The position numbers and the translations under genes are program-made. From Henriciella mobilis (GTDB taxonomy: Bacteria > Pseudomonadota > Alphaproteobacteria > Caulobacterales > Hyphomonadaceae), in the NCBI RefSeq assembly GCF_003576315.1, contig NZ_QWFZ01000003.1, positions 558,001-622,000 on the forward strand: a stretch of DNA of 64,000 bases, in the 5' to 3' direction. The notes under the pieces were generated by a model, which was given only the letters and a program-made list of their open reading frames with translations, ran no database searches and had not been told where the DNA came from. Of this stretch, positions 38,389-47,461 are shown piece after piece; positions within the stretch are counted from its first letter, which is position 1; every line of letters starts with the position of its first letter.

Positions 38389-38736
38389 TCAGGCAATTTC
38401 CAGCAGCTTGTCGATGGGGCGGCCGAGAACCGCCTTGCCGTCCTTTATGCCGATCGGACGCTGAATGAGCCGAGGGTTTTGGACCATAGCCTCAAAGAGC
38501 TCTTCATCGCCCAGCGTGTCGGAGATCTCGAATTTCTTCGCATCCTTTTCCCTCAGGAAGGCGCGCGGCGACACATCGCCCATCTTCTTTGCGATGTCCT
38601 TGAGGTCGTCAACTGTAAGGGCATCACCAGCGTTCATGTATTTGCGAATTTCGGGCTTGATGCCGTTCTCCTCCAGCAGGGCGAGGCCATTGCGCGAAGT
38701 GCTGCAGCCTGTGTGGTGAAGCAGGGTGTAGGTCAT
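38389..38736 (-). CDS. ArsC/Spx-like reductase-family protein
   Basis: A 115-residue thioredoxin-fold protein of the ArsC family. The catalytic cysteine Cys11 lies in GCSTSRN, and PRLIQRPIGI carries the conserved Arg/cis-Pro. It is probably glutaredoxin-dependent; arsenate is not certain as substrate because no ars operon is nearby. It begins on the base next to the lyase stop (38737), so the two are surely one operon. Confidence 0.88.
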   Translation of the reverse strand: MTYTLLHHTGCSTSRNGLALLEENGIKPEIRKYMNAGDALTVDDLKDIAKKMGDVSPRAFLREKDAKKFEISDTLGDEELFEAMVQNPRLIQRPIGIKDGKAVLGRPIDKLLEIA

Positions 38737-39627
38737 CTATGCGGACTCCATTGCCTTTATAGCCTCATCAACCGCGACGATGCGTTTTGCTTCTTCGAGG
38801 TGGAGGAGCTCGGTCATTTTTCCGTTTACTTTCAGAACACCCTTGCCCTTGTTGCCCGGATCCGCAAAGGCAGCGATGACGTCGCGGGCCTGCTGAACAT
38901 CGGCTTCTTCAGGGGCGAAAATGCGGTTGGTGGTTTCGATCTGTGAAGGGTGGATCAGGGTCTTGCCATCAAAACCCAGCATGCGGCCCTGACGGACTTC
39001 GTTTTCCAGGCCTTCGGCGTTCGAGATATCGTTGTAGACGCCGTCGATTGCGACAATGTCAAAGGCCCGGGCGGCCGCCATAGTCAGGCCGAGCGATGTC
39101 TGGAAGGCGGTGCGGGCAGGATCGTTGACGGCGCGCAGTTCCTTGGCGAGGTCGTTCGTACCCATGACGAAGGCTGAAAGGCGCGTACGGCCGGCGGCTT
39201 CGGCGATATCCATGATGTTGAGGATGGCCTTGGGCATCTCGATCATGACCCAGAGACCCATCTCTTTCGGCGCGCCTGCGCGGCTCATGGCATCATCGAG
39301 CCGGTCGATGTCTCCCCCGTCGATCACCTTTGGGGCGAGAATGGCGTCTGGGCCAGCCGCGACGGCAGCTTTCATGTCGTCGAGGCCCCATTCCGTGTCG
39401 AGTCCATTAACGCGAATGACCACTTCGCGCTTGCCGTATCCGCCCGCTTTTACTGCAGAACACACCGTCTCGCGCGCTTCTTCCTTGGCGTCTGGTGCAA
39501 CCGCGTCTTCCAGGTCGAGGATAACGGTGTCGGCGGGGAGTGATTTTGCCTTCTCCAGGGCGCGTGGATTGGCGCCGGGCATGTAGAGGCAGGATCGGCG
39601 GGGGCGATGGGTGGTCTGTGTGGTCAT
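38737..39627 (-). CDS. HpcH/HpaI-type (CitE-like) malyl-CoA lyase or malyl-CoA thioesterase
   Basis: A 296-residue TIM-barrel enzyme of the CitE/malyl-CoA lyase group. It has RSCLYMPGANPRALEKA, VILDLEDAVAPD with the Mg-binding acid, VIRVNGLDT, IEMPKAI and MLGFDGKTLIHPSQI. In the ethylmalonyl-CoA cycle the related enzymes cleave beta-methylmalyl-CoA (Mcl1) or hydrolyse malyl-CoA (Mcl2); I cannot separate these by eye. A TTG at 39645 is a possible earlier start; I prefer ATG 39627. Confidence 0.82.
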   Translation of the reverse strand: MTTQTTHRPRRSCLYMPGANPRALEKAKSLPADTVILDLEDAVAPDAKEEARETVCSAVKAGGYGKREVVIRVNGLDTEWGLDDMKAAVAAGPDAILAPKVIDGGDIDRLDDAMSRAGAPKEMGLWVMIEMPKAILNIMDIAEAAGRTRLSAFVMGTNDLAKELRAVNDPARTAFQTSLGLTMAAARAFDIVAIDGVYNDISNAEGLENEVRQGRMLGFDGKTLIHPSQIETTNRIFAPEEADVQQARDVIAAFADPGNKGKGVLKVNGKMTELLHLEEAKRIVAVDEAIKAMESA

Positions 39628-39764
39628 TCTGCTTTCATCCCTCAAACGCTTTGGCGCTTTCGATGCCTTTTCCGCCGCAATCTGTCCAGTGCGGCGGAAT
39701 GTGCAGGGTTTTCTTCCCGGCTCGCTTGTGTATCGCTCCCGGGAAAGTTTGAAGGAGTTGGTTC

Positions 39765-40883
39765 ATGAGCGAGATTCGCGGAACCGTGGCCCCGGGCTTC
39801 GAGCCTGTGCGGGAAGTCTTCGAGGAAAATTTCGCCGCCGGCGAAGAACTCGGCGCCGGATTTGCGGCCATACTCGATGGGGAGATCGTGGTGGACCTCA
39901 TGGGCGGATATGCCGACCGCAAGAAGGATGCGCCGTGGGATGAAAACACAATCGTCCCGGTCTATTCCACGACAAAAGGTATCGCTGCGCTGGTCATCGC
40001 CTCTGCTATCGGCGCGCTGGAGGACGGGTATGAGACAAGGGTCAGCGCCATCTGGCCAGAGTTTTCCGCCGGAGGGAAAGGCGATGTCACCATTGCGGAG
40101 ATGCTCTCTCACCAGGCTGGCCTCTGCGGGTTCAAGGACCCGATCGATCCGGCGCTCTGGCTCGATCCGCCCGCCCTTGCTGCAGCGCTGGCCGAACTGG
40201 AGCCGCTCTGGGAACCGGGGACGGCGCACGGGTACCACCCGCTGAGCTGGGGCTACCTTGCCGGGGAAATTGTCCAGCGCATCAGCGGCCGCAGCCTTGG
40301 CACCATCCTCCGCGAGGATTTCTGTACGCCGAACGGAATCGATTTTCAGATCGGCCTGCCGACTGAGGATCATGAGCGGGTCGCTGAGATCATGCGGCCG
40401 AGAGAGATGCCGCAGCTCGGTGACATCAATGAATTCAAGAAGGTAGCCTTCCTCACCAAGTGGGCCTCGCCGGACCGTGGCGGCGCGATCTGGCGGGAGA
40501 TCGAGATTCCGTCCGCCAATGGTCATGGTAGCGCGAAGTCGGTCGCCCAGCTCTACGGCATTTATGCCAATCAGGGGACGCTCGGCGGCAAGACGTTGAT
40601 TCCAGAGGAGTCGTTCTCTGCCTTGACCCGGCGCCGTGTGATGGGCGAGGATCTCGTCCTGCCCTTCGTGACTGAATTTGCCTCCGGCGTCATGCGGAAC
40701 AATCTGGGAATTTACGGCCCCAATCCCGAGACGCTGGCTCATTCTGGCTGGGGAGGATCGCTTGCCCTCGGCGATCCCGACCGGCACCTGTCGGCGGCGT
40801 ATGTGATGAATCGACAGTCGAGTTTCCTGCAGGGTGACCCCCGTGCCCGGCGGCTGGTCGATGCGCTTTACGGTTGTCTCTGA
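39765..40883 (+). CDS. serine hydrolase, beta-lactamase class C-like esterase (EstB type)
   Basis: A 372-residue penicillin-binding-fold hydrolase. The catalytic S-x-x-K is Ser68-Thr-Thr-Lys71 (YSTTKGIAAL), the tyrosine motif lies in GYHPLSWGY, and HSGWGG takes the place of the KTG strand. No signal peptide is seen, so it is probably a cytoplasmic esterase and not a periplasmic beta-lactamase. AAGGAG precedes the ATG at 39765. Confidence 0.88.
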   Translation: MSEIRGTVAPGFEPVREVFEENFAAGEELGAGFAAILDGEIVVDLMGGYADRKKDAPWDENTIVPVYSTTKGIAALVIASAIGALEDGYETRVSAIWPEFSAGGKGDVTIAEMLSHQAGLCGFKDPIDPALWLDPPALAAALAELEPLWEPGTAHGYHPLSWGYLAGEIVQRISGRSLGTILREDFCTPNGIDFQIGLPTEDHERVAEIMRPREMPQLGDINEFKKVAFLTKWASPDRGGAIWREIEIPSANGHGSAKSVAQLYGIYANQGTLGGKTLIPEESFSALTRRRVMGEDLVLPFVTEFASGVMRNNLGIYGPNPETLAHSGWGGSLALGDPDRHLSAAYVMNRQSSFLQGDPRARRLVDALYGCL

Positions 40884-40940
40884 CCCGGTACCAAAACAGT
40901 CCAGAAACGGTCTGAATCCAGTATAATTCCGGAGACCAAC

Positions 40941-41558
40941 GTGCCTTGCAACATTGACTGGCTTGCATTCCTTGTCGCGATGGCTGTCGTTGAGCTGACG
41001 CCCGGCCCGAACATGGGTTGGCTGACCGCGCTCTCGGCTCAGAAGGGCCGGCGGACGGGGTTCATGGCCGTGCTGGGGATCACGCTCGGTCTCGCGGTGC
41101 AGCTGGTCGCAGCGGCCACGGGGGTTTCCGCCATCGTATCGGCCAATCCGGCCATCTATCACACGCTGCGCTGGGGTGGGGTGGCCTTCATGCTCTACCT
41201 CGCCTGGGAGGCGTTTGCCGATGGCGGCGAGAAAGCCGTCGGCGAGGCCGATCACATGGCCGGATTCCGGCGCGGTTTCATTGCCAACCTCCTCAATCCC
41301 AAGGCGCTCGTCTTCTACGTTGCTGTGGTGGGTCAATTCGCAACATGCGAGCAGTGGCCTGTTGCGGGACAGGTTCTCATTCTGGGAAGCCTGCACATCG
41401 CCGTGGCGATTGCCGTTCACGTTTTACTGGTCCTGCTCGGCTCAGGCCTTGGCGAGAAAATTTCGGAGTGGAGACAGGCGCTTGGCGTTCGGATCGGCTT
41501 TGCCGCCGCGCTGGCATCCATCGCCCTATGGATAGCGATTTCTACACACCCGGGATGA
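40941..41558 (+). CDS. LysE/RhtB-family amino-acid exporter
   Basis: A 205-residue inner-membrane protein with about six hydrophobic helices and the LysE signature near the N-terminus (VELTPGPNMGWLTALSAQKGRRTGF). GFIANLLNPKALVFYVA is the second conserved loop. The start is GTG at 40941 with GGAG 7 bases upstream. The substrate is not identifiable. It lies 57 bp after the esterase gene. Confidence 0.9.
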   Translation: MPCNIDWLAFLVAMAVVELTPGPNMGWLTALSAQKGRRTGFMAVLGITLGLAVQLVAAATGVSAIVSANPAIYHTLRWGGVAFMLYLAWEAFADGGEKAVGEADHMAGFRRGFIANLLNPKALVFYVAVVGQFATCEQWPVAGQVLILGSLHIAVAIAVHVLLVLLGSGLGEKISEWRQALGVRIGFAAALASIALWIAISTHPG

Positions 41559-41659
41559 AATTTTTCCGAAAATTGAAATTCCCCTGTGGGGAGAATTTGG
41601 CACGGGACTTGCTTCTTTGCGGGGGAATTTGGACTTCCCATCTTCACCATCATACACTG

Positions 41660-41702
41660 CCCCGGCTTCGTGTCCCCCATGGAGCCGGGGTTTCCCTTTT
41701 TT
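41660..41702 (+). terminator. intrinsic terminator between LysE-family gene and rarD
   Basis: CCCCGGCT pairs perfectly with AGCCGGGG over a 15-base loop, followed by TTTCCCTTTTTT. It lies about 100 bases after the LysE stop and 8 bases before the end of convergent rarD. Confidence 0.75.
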
Positions 41703-41709
41703 GGCCCCC

Positions 41710-42621
41710 CTACTCCGCCAGCCGCGCTGCCCGCGCGAGGCGTCGTGCCTTGCGTTCACCGATTACGCTGTCGGTGGTGAAAACAATCAGCGCCGTCCAG
41801 ATCAGACCGAAAGCGATAGCCTCCACGCTGCTGAAAGGCTCGCGGAAGACGAGCACGGCGATGAGAAACTGCAAGGTGGGCGTCATGTATTGCATCATGC
41901 CGATCGTCGCGAGTTTCAGCCGCTTGGCGGCGAGGGCAAACAGGATCAGCGGGACGGCGGTGATCGGCCCGGCCAGCGGCAGGGTGAGCCAGTCCCAGCC
42001 ATAGTCACCGACCCAGCCGCCTTGCCCCGTTGACTGGAACCAGGTCAGCCAGGCGAAGGCCAGCGGGGCGAGAATGGCTGTCTCAATGGTGAAACCGGCC
42101 CGGCTGTCGATCGCGACCTTCTTGCGGACCGCGCCATAGGAGGCAAAGCTGAAGCAGAGGCAAAGCGAGACCCAGGGCAGGCGGCCGAGTTCCCATGTCA
42201 TCACGCTGACGCCGCCAACGGCAATGGCAATGGCGACCCACTGGGCCCGGCGCAGGCTCTCGGAGAAGAACACCATTCCCATCAGGACGCTGACCAGCGG
42301 ATTGATGAAATAGCCCAGGCTGGCTTCGGTCACCCGCTCGGCGGAAACGGCCCAGATATAGATCAGCCAGTTGGTCGCGATGAGTATGGCCGATAGGGCA
42401 AGCCAGGTCAGGTTTGACCGCGTGAGCGCGCCGCGAAACTCTTTCCAGCGATGCGCAATGATGATGAAGACCAGTCCGGTCGGAAGGCCCCACAGGATGC
42501 GATGGGCCAGCATTTCCTGCGGTTCGATATGGTCGAGCGCGCGAAAATAGAGCGGCAACCCGCCCCAGAGCAGGTACGCGCCCAGGGCGCATAGAAAACC
42601 AAGGCGAAGCTCGCGCGTCAT
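41710..42621 (-). CDS. rarD: EamA-family transporter RarD
   Basis: A 303-residue protein with about ten transmembrane helices in two EamA halves. The N-terminal LWGGLPLYFRALDHI, EMLAHRILWG and the internal GYFINPLVSVLMG are typical of RarD, a permease of unknown natural substrate. The last helix ends in a basic tail (RKARRLARAARL). It is convergent with the LysE-family gene and separated from it by a terminator. Confidence 0.9.
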   Translation of the reverse strand: MTRELRLGFLCALGAYLLWGGLPLYFRALDHIEPQEMLAHRILWGLPTGLVFIIIAHRWKEFRGALTRSNLTWLALSAILIATNWLIYIWAVSAERVTEASLGYFINPLVSVLMGMVFFSESLRRAQWVAIAIAVGGVSVMTWELGRLPWVSLCLCFSFASYGAVRKKVAIDSRAGFTIETAILAPLAFAWLTWFQSTGQGGWVGDYGWDWLTLPLAGPITAVPLILFALAAKRLKLATIGMMQYMTPTLQFLIAVLVFREPFSSVEAIAFGLIWTALIVFTTDSVIGERKARRLARAARLAE

Positions 42622-42701
42622 GCGCTGGCAAGTAGTACCACGCCAAGCTGATGGCTACCTGTTTCTTGCGGCCAATGCTGCTCTTGGAAAGTGCCGGCCG
42701 C

Positions 42702-42737
42702 CAAAAGAAAAAGCGCTGCCCGGACAGGCAGCGCTTT
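42702..42737 (-). terminator. intrinsic terminator of asd
   Basis: On the minus strand AAAGCGCTGCC and GGCAGCGCTTT form an 11-bp stem around a 6-base loop, followed by a T-rich run (TTTTTCTTTTGG). It begins about 45 bases after the asd stop. Confidence 0.85.
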
Positions 42738-42781
42738 CAGTCTTTTGAGGTTTGGCGGGTGCCCCCGCCTTTGCCCGTTTT

Positions 42782-43816
42782 CTAGGCGTTCACGCTCTCA
42801 GGCTTCAGCACGCCGCGCTTGATCAGCTCCTCGGCGATCTGGACAGCGTTCAGCGCTGCGCCCTTGCGAAGATTGTCGGCCACGACCCAGAGCGACAGGC
42901 CGTGCTCGACCGTGTCATCCTTGCGGATGCGCGAAACGAAGGTTGCCCATTCACCGGCGCATTCGACCGGGGTGATGTACTGGTCTTCTTCCGGATTATC
43001 GATCACTTGCACGCCATCGAAATTGCGCAGGGCCTCACGCGCCTCTTCCGGCGTGATCGCCTTGTTGAATTCGATGTTCACCGATTCCGAGTGCCCGACG
43101 AAGACCGGAACACGCACACAGGTGACCGTCAGCTTGATGGCCGGGTCGATCATCTTGTGGGTCTCGTTCCACATCTTGGCCTCCTCGTCTGTGAAGCCAT
43201 TGTCGAGGAAGGAACCGATCATCGGGATCGCATTGAAGGCGATCTGGCGCGGATACTCCTGCGGTTCGGGCTGGTCGTTGACGAAGATGCCCTTGGTCTG
43301 GTTCCAGAGCTCGTCCATGCCCGCCTTGCCTGAGCCGGACACCGACTGGTAGGTCGAGACAACGACGCGCTTGATGCTGGCGGCATCGTGCAGGGGCTTC
43401 AGCGCCATGACGAGCTGCGCTGTCGAGCAGTTCGGATTGGCGATGATGTTCTTCTTGGAATAGCCGAGCACATCCTCGCCATTCACTTCCGGCACGACCA
43501 GCGGGACGTCCGGGTCCATGCGCCAGGCTGAGGAATTGTCGATGACGATAGCGCCGGTCTTGCCGATTTTCTCTGCCCACTGGCGCGATGTGCTGCCGCC
43601 AGCTGACATGAGGACGACATCGACCTTTGAGAAGTCGAAGTCATCGAGGACCTGGCATTTCAGCTTGCGGTCACCATAGCTGACTTCACGGCCGACCGAA
43701 CGGCGTGAGGCGACAGCGAAGACGTCATCTGCGGGAAAATCGCGCTCTTCCATGATATTGAGGAGCTCGCGACCCACATTTCCGGTTGCGCCGACGATTG
43801 CGACTTTGAGTGCCAT
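42782..43816 (-). CDS. asd: aspartate-semialdehyde dehydrogenase
   Basis: NADPH enzyme that reduces aspartyl phosphate for the lysine, methionine, threonine and DAP branches; 344 residues. N-terminal Rossmann GATGNVGREL, catalytic Cys130 in NPNCSTAQ, and active-site segments PQEYPRQIAFNAIP and VRVPVFVGHSESV. I start at 43816 because MALKVAIVGATG is the normal N-terminus. It stands near leuB, the common order in this class. Confidence 0.97.
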   Translation of the reverse strand: MALKVAIVGATGNVGRELLNIMEERDFPADDVFAVASRRSVGREVSYGDRKLKCQVLDDFDFSKVDVVLMSAGGSTSRQWAEKIGKTGAIVIDNSSAWRMDPDVPLVVPEVNGEDVLGYSKKNIIANPNCSTAQLVMALKPLHDAASIKRVVVSTYQSVSGSGKAGMDELWNQTKGIFVNDQPEPQEYPRQIAFNAIPMIGSFLDNGFTDEEAKMWNETHKMIDPAIKLTVTCVRVPVFVGHSESVNIEFNKAITPEEAREALRNFDGVQVIDNPEEDQYITPVECAGEWATFVSRIRKDDTVEHGLSLWVVADNLRKGAALNAVQIAEELIKRGVLKPESVNA

Positions 43817-43992
43817 ATTGTCTGTCCTTTTCCGAAGCGCCCCCAATAGCCGAGAAAAGGCCGCTTCTCAATCAATTGTCAGTCTTTTGCGTCAGCGGCC
43901 CGAATGGCCGCGCCGCAGTCTCAGGCTTGATTTCACCTGCATGTAATGCACTTTCGGCAAATGTTGAGTGCGCCACCTGTAACGCATCACCG

Positions 43993-44376
43993 ATGGAGAC
44001 GATCCTGATCGAAGACGTGATCTCGAAATATATCAAATCCTACAACTCCCGCGATATCGAGGGCATGCTCGATTGCGTGACCGAGGATGTCGTCTTCGAG
44101 AACATCTCGAACTCCGGCCAGACCATGACGCTTGAGGGGCGGGACAAGATGGGCGAGGTCGCCGAATTGTCCGGAAACGCCTTCTCATACCGGCGCCAGA
44201 AGCTGGTCAGCCTGGTGATCGGCCAGGGCAAGGCCGCCGCCGAGATCGAGTTCGAGGGCAAGGCAGCTGTCGACCTGCCGAATGGCGTGAAGGCTGGCGA
44301 GACGATCAAGGTGCGCGGGGCGAGCTTCTTCGAATTCCGCGGCCAGCTGATGAGCCGGATTGCCGATTACAGCTAG
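43993..44376 (+). CDS. SnoaL-like/NTF2-fold protein
   Basis: A 127-residue single-domain protein with the NTF2-like pattern: N-terminal helix with IEDVISKYIKSYNSRDIEGML, then CVTEDVVFENI, and C-terminal strands with GASFFEFRGQLMSRIADYS. Proteins of this fold are enzymes or ligand binders; the function here is unknown. A short inverted repeat TGCAT-GTA-ATGCA lies at 43938-43950 upstream. It is convergent with leuB (23 bp gap). Confidence 0.8.
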   Translation: METILIEDVISKYIKSYNSRDIEGMLDCVTEDVVFENISNSGQTMTLEGRDKMGEVAELSGNAFSYRRQKLVSLVIGQGKAAAEIEFEGKAAVDLPNGVKAGETIKVRGASFFEFRGQLMSRIADYS

Positions 44377-44399
44377 GATCAGGTCGCCGTTCCGCGTAT

Positions 44400-45455
44400 C
44401 TACAGACAGTCGATAATCGCGTCCGTCATGGCGGTGGTGGACATGTCGCCGCCAAGGTCACGGGTCTTCGCGCCGGATTTCAGCGCGTCGGCGACGGCTT
44501 TCATCACCCGGTCGGCGGCGTCCGGGCGGCCGAGCGACCAGCGTAGCGCCATCTCCAGCGACAGGATCGCCGCGCACGGATTGGCAAGGCCCTGCCCTGC
44601 AATGTCCGGCGCCGAGCCGTGAACCGGCTCGAACAGGCCGGGCGTGCCTTCAATGCCGAGGCTCGCTGATGGCAGCATGCCGATCGACCCCGTCAGCATG
44701 GCCGCCTCGTCCGACAGGAGATCCCCGAACAAATTGTCGGCGAGGATCACGTCGAACTGCTTGGGGTTGCGCACCAGCTCCATCGCGCAGGCATCGGCCA
44801 GCATGTGGCTGAGCTCGACACCCTCGCCGAAAGTCTTGTGGAGCGCGGTCACTTCCTGGCGCCAGAATAGGCCGCTTTCCATGACGTTTGATTTCTCGAC
44901 CGAGCAGACCCGGCCATCGCGGCCACGGGCGATTTCGAAGGCGACACGGGTGACGCGCTCGATTTCCGGCGCGGTGTAGACCGATGTGTCATAGCCGCGG
45001 CGCACACCGTTCTTGTCAGTGTCGATGCCGCGCGGCTGGCCGAAATAGACCCCCGATGTCAGCTCGCGCACGATCATCAGGTCGAGCCCCTCAATGCGCT
45101 CGCGCTTCAGGCTGGAGGCATCGACCAGCGCTTCGAAACAATAGGCAGGGCGCAGGTTTGCAAAGACATCGAGGCCTTTGCGAAGGCCCAGCAGGCCCAT
45201 TTCCGGGCGCTTGTCGCGGTCAACGTCGGCCCATTTGGGTCCGCCAACCGCACCCAGAAGGACCGCGTCAGCCCGCTTGGCCCTGTCCAGCGTCTCATCG
45301 GTGAGCGGCACGCCCGAGGCGTCGATGGCCGCTCCGCCCACAAGGGCACTTTCAATCGTGACGTCCGGAGCAACAAGTTCGGCGATGCGCTGAGCAGCCG
45401 CGGTCACTTCAGGACCGATGCCGTCACCGGGGAGGAGGAGGAGTGTCTGTGTCAT
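44400..45455 (-). CDS. leuB: 3-isopropylmalate dehydrogenase
   Basis: NAD enzyme of leucine synthesis, 351 residues. [12 protein letters not shown] at the N-terminus, [24 protein letters not shown], and the family signature region [27 protein letters not shown] are all present. The cluster also carries leuC and leuD on the same strand, with other genes between. Confidence 0.97.
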   Translation of the reverse strand: MTQTLLLLPGDGIGPEVTAAAQRIAELVAPDVTIESALVGGAAIDASGVPLTDETLDRAKRADAVLLGAVGGPKWADVDRDKRPEMGLLGLRKGLDVFANLRPAYCFEALVDASSLKRERIEGLDLMIVRELTSGVYFGQPRGIDTDKNGVRRGYDTSVYTAPEIERVTRVAFEIARGRDGRVCSVEKSNVMESGLFWRQEVTALHKTFGEGVELSHMLADACAMELVRNPKQFDVILADNLFGDLLSDEAAMLTGSIGMLPSASLGIEGTPGLFEPVHGSAPDIAGQGLANPCAAILSLEMALRWSLGRPDAADRVMKAVADALKSGAKTRDLGGDMSTTAMTDAIIDCL

Positions 45456-45509
45456 GTCGGATGTCGCTTTAGGCGGGGATGGTGCGCAATGTCCAGACCG
45501 GACTTGCGA

Positions 45510-45806
45510 TCAGATATCTTCCGGGTCGGCTTCATAAAGGCGCAGGGACCGGTCGGTCAGTCCGAGACCGGCTATCACACTGCGCCAATGGGCCATATGG
45601 GGGCTGGCGAAATGCGCCTTAAGCGCCTCACGGCTTTCCCAGCGTTCTGCGACCCGCACAAGGCCCGGATCCAGCATGTCGATGGCGTAGGCATAGTCGA
45701 TACAGCCCGGCTCGGCGCGGCTCGCCTTGATCATCGCTTCCATTTCGGGCCGGGCTTGTTCGATGCGGGCGGGATCGATGCGCACGGTGCCCTCGATGAC
45801 AATCAT
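45510..45806 (-). CDS. antibiotic biosynthesis monooxygenase-fold protein
   Basis: A 98-residue ferredoxin-like (ABM-type) protein: VIEGTVRIDPARIEQARPEM, SRAEPGCIDYAYAID, VAERWESREALKAHF and HMAHW. The pattern is that of small heme- or cofactor-independent monooxygenases, but the substrate is unknown. The start ATG at 45806 overlaps the stop of a 48-residue lipoprotein upstream (ATGA), which suggests translational coupling. Confidence 0.85.
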   Translation of the reverse strand: MIVIEGTVRIDPARIEQARPEMEAMIKASRAEPGCIDYAYAIDMLDPGLVRVAERWESREALKAHFASPHMAHWRSVIAGLGLTDRSLRLYEADPEDI

Positions 45807-45949
45807 TCCGGATCCTCGGGCGGATAGGTCGGGTTGTTGACCTTGTCCGGGTCGATATCGACCTCCGGCTCGGTCGACAGAACATCCGTCGCGCAGGCGG
45901 TTGCGAAGAGCAGGCTGGCAATCAGGGCAAGAACGGTCTGGCGTTTCAT
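45803..45949 (-). CDS. 48-residue lipoprotein
   Basis: A short ORF with a complete signal peptide: MKRQTVLALIASLLFATAC has a basic start, a hydrophobic core and lipobox TAC, Cys at residue 19. The mature part is 30 residues, acidic and proline-rich (EPEVDIDPDK, PTYPPEDPE). The stop TGA shares bases with the ATG of the next gene. It lies directly after leuD on the same strand. A real small outer-membrane lipoprotein is likely; the function is unknown. Confidence 0.7.
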   Translation of the reverse strand: MKRQTVLALIASLLFATACATDVLSTEPEVDIDPDKVNNPTYPPEDPE

Positions 45950-45964
45950 GGCGGTCGAACGGCC

Positions 45965-46597
45965 CTAGCTGGCCTCGGCAGCAAGCCAGGGCATGGCCGA
46001 CTTGCGGCGCGTTTCGAAATCTTCGATGGCGCTCGCGGCATTCAGCGTGTGGCCGATCTCGTCCAGGCCCTCCAGCAGGTTTGCCTTGCGCCCGGGGTCG
46101 ACTTCAAAACTGATCTCCTGGCCATCCGGCGTCGTGATGAGCTGGTGCTGCAGGTCGACGGTGAATTTGTGGTTCGCGCCGCCGGCCTGACCGGCGAGCT
46201 GCTCGCAGATCTCGAAGGGGAGCTGGATCGGCAGGATGCCGTTCTTGTAGCAGTTATTGTGAAAGATATCGGCGAAGGAGGGGGCGATCACGCAAGTGAT
46301 GCCTTGGTCCAGCAATGCCCATGGCGCATGTTCGCGCGAGGAGCCGCAGCCGAAATTCTCGCCTGCAATCAGGATGCCCGCCTTGGCATAGGCCTGCTTG
46401 TTCAGCACGAAGTCCGGATCCGGGCTGCCATCAGCCTTGGTCTTGAGTTCATAGAACAGACCCTCCGACAGGCCCTCGCGCTCCGTCGTCTTCAGGAACT
46501 GCTTGGGGATGATCATGTCGGTATCGACATTGGCCATCAGCCGGCCGTGATGGGTCAGCGGAGCGGCGGTGGAGGTCAGGGTCGTGAAGGCTTTCAT
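45965..46597 (-). CDS. leuD: 3-isopropylmalate dehydratase small subunit
   Basis: Swivel domain of isopropylmalate isomerase, 210 residues. [38 protein letters not shown] and [17 protein letters not shown] are diagnostic. It pairs with LeuC (large subunit, at 48551-49948), which lies on the same strand about 2 kb upstream, so the two subunits are separated by VOC and cysK genes. Confidence 0.97.
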   Translation of the reverse strand: MKAFTTLTSTAAPLTHHGRLMANVDTDMIIPKQFLKTTEREGLSEGLFYELKTKADGSPDPDFVLNKQAYAKAGILIAGENFGCGSSREHAPWALLDQGITCVIAPSFADIFHNNCYKNGILPIQLPFEICEQLAGQAGGANHKFTVDLQHQLITTPDGQEISFEVDPGRKANLLEGLDEIGHTLNAASAIEDFETRRKSAMPWLAAEAS

Positions 46598-46606
46598 GCA
46601 GGCTCT

Positions 46607-47449
46607 TTATCGCGGCGAATGTGAAATGAACAGGGTCGGCACGCCAAGTGTGCCATTCCGGACGGTGAAGACCGAGGAACCGGGTTTCCGGCCGGTACGG
46701 ATGTCTGAGATGTCGAGGCCGGTTTCGCTTAGGCGGGCATGGGTGGCGGCAAGATCGTCAACCGCCCAGGTCAGGCCCCATATCGAGTCTGGCCCATCGG
46801 GATCATGCGCCTCACCAAGCCGGTGAATAACCTCGAAGGTGAGCCCGCCTGTCGTGAAAAAGAGAAAGCGCGTTTTCCACTGCTCAGCCGTCCGATCAAG
46901 TCTCAGATCAAGACCCAGCTTTGCGCCATAGAGGCCGAGGGCCCGATCAGGATTCGGCGTGTTGATCACGATATGGTCGAGTGACTGCACCGCGCCAGAC
47001 GCTGGCTTGGCGATCTTGAGTGCGGATTCCGGCTGCAGGATGAAGGTCTTGATTCCGGCCATGGCTTCATCGCTGCAGCGGAAGCGTTTCCAGCGCCGGA
47101 CGGAGGAATCGCCGAGATTCGTGCTTTCGCCATCCGTAATATCGTCGGGCATAAGGCCCCTGCGGGCGAGTTTGTGGTGCGTTCCGGCAATATCGCCGGT
47201 CCGGAAGGCAAGACTGGTCAGCCCGGGGCCGCGCTCCGCGATGATTTCGCGCAATCTGTCGGCCACCGGGCCGGCCCCGTACGGGGCCATCAGTTCTAAG
47301 GCTGTATTCTGGACGCTGAGCAGTGCTGTAGCGGCGCCGTCAGCCCTGGCCCGCCAGCTGGGCTCACATCCGAGAAGTGAACTGTAGATGGCCACACCGG
47401 CCTCGATCTCCGGGCAGACAAGGACGATATGGTCGAGTGCGTCTATCAT
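46607..47449 (-). CDS. VOC-superfamily (glyoxalase-like) protein
   Basis: A 280-residue protein with two vicinal-oxygen-chelate halves. The first starts DALDHIVLVCPEIEAGVAIY and the second SLDHIVINTPNPDRALGLY, each of the pattern LDHIV with Asp/His that can bind metal. FFTTGGLTFEVIHRLGEAHD supplies the Glu-containing strand. Such two-domain proteins are dioxygenases, isomerases or lyases; the substrate is not predictable here. It lies between leuD (9 bp) and cysK (12 bp). Confidence 0.82.
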   Translation of the reverse strand: MIDALDHIVLVCPEIEAGVAIYSSLLGCEPSWRARADGAATALLSVQNTALELMAPYGAGPVADRLREIIAERGPGLTSLAFRTGDIAGTHHKLARRGLMPDDITDGESTNLGDSSVRRWKRFRCSDEAMAGIKTFILQPESALKIAKPASGAVQSLDHIVINTPNPDRALGLYGAKLGLDLRLDRTAEQWKTRFLFFTTGGLTFEVIHRLGEAHDPDGPDSIWGLTWAVDDLAATHARLSETGLDISDIRTGRKPGSSVFTVRNGTLGVPTLFISHSPR

Positions 47450-47461
47450 TCGGGCGTCGCC

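Noticed and set aside
39642-41420. Long open frame (592 codons) on the minus strand
   Set aside because: It is antisense to the serine hydrolase and LysE-family genes, has low-complexity Arg/Gly/His-rich content and no recognisable motif. High-GC third-position shadows explain it.
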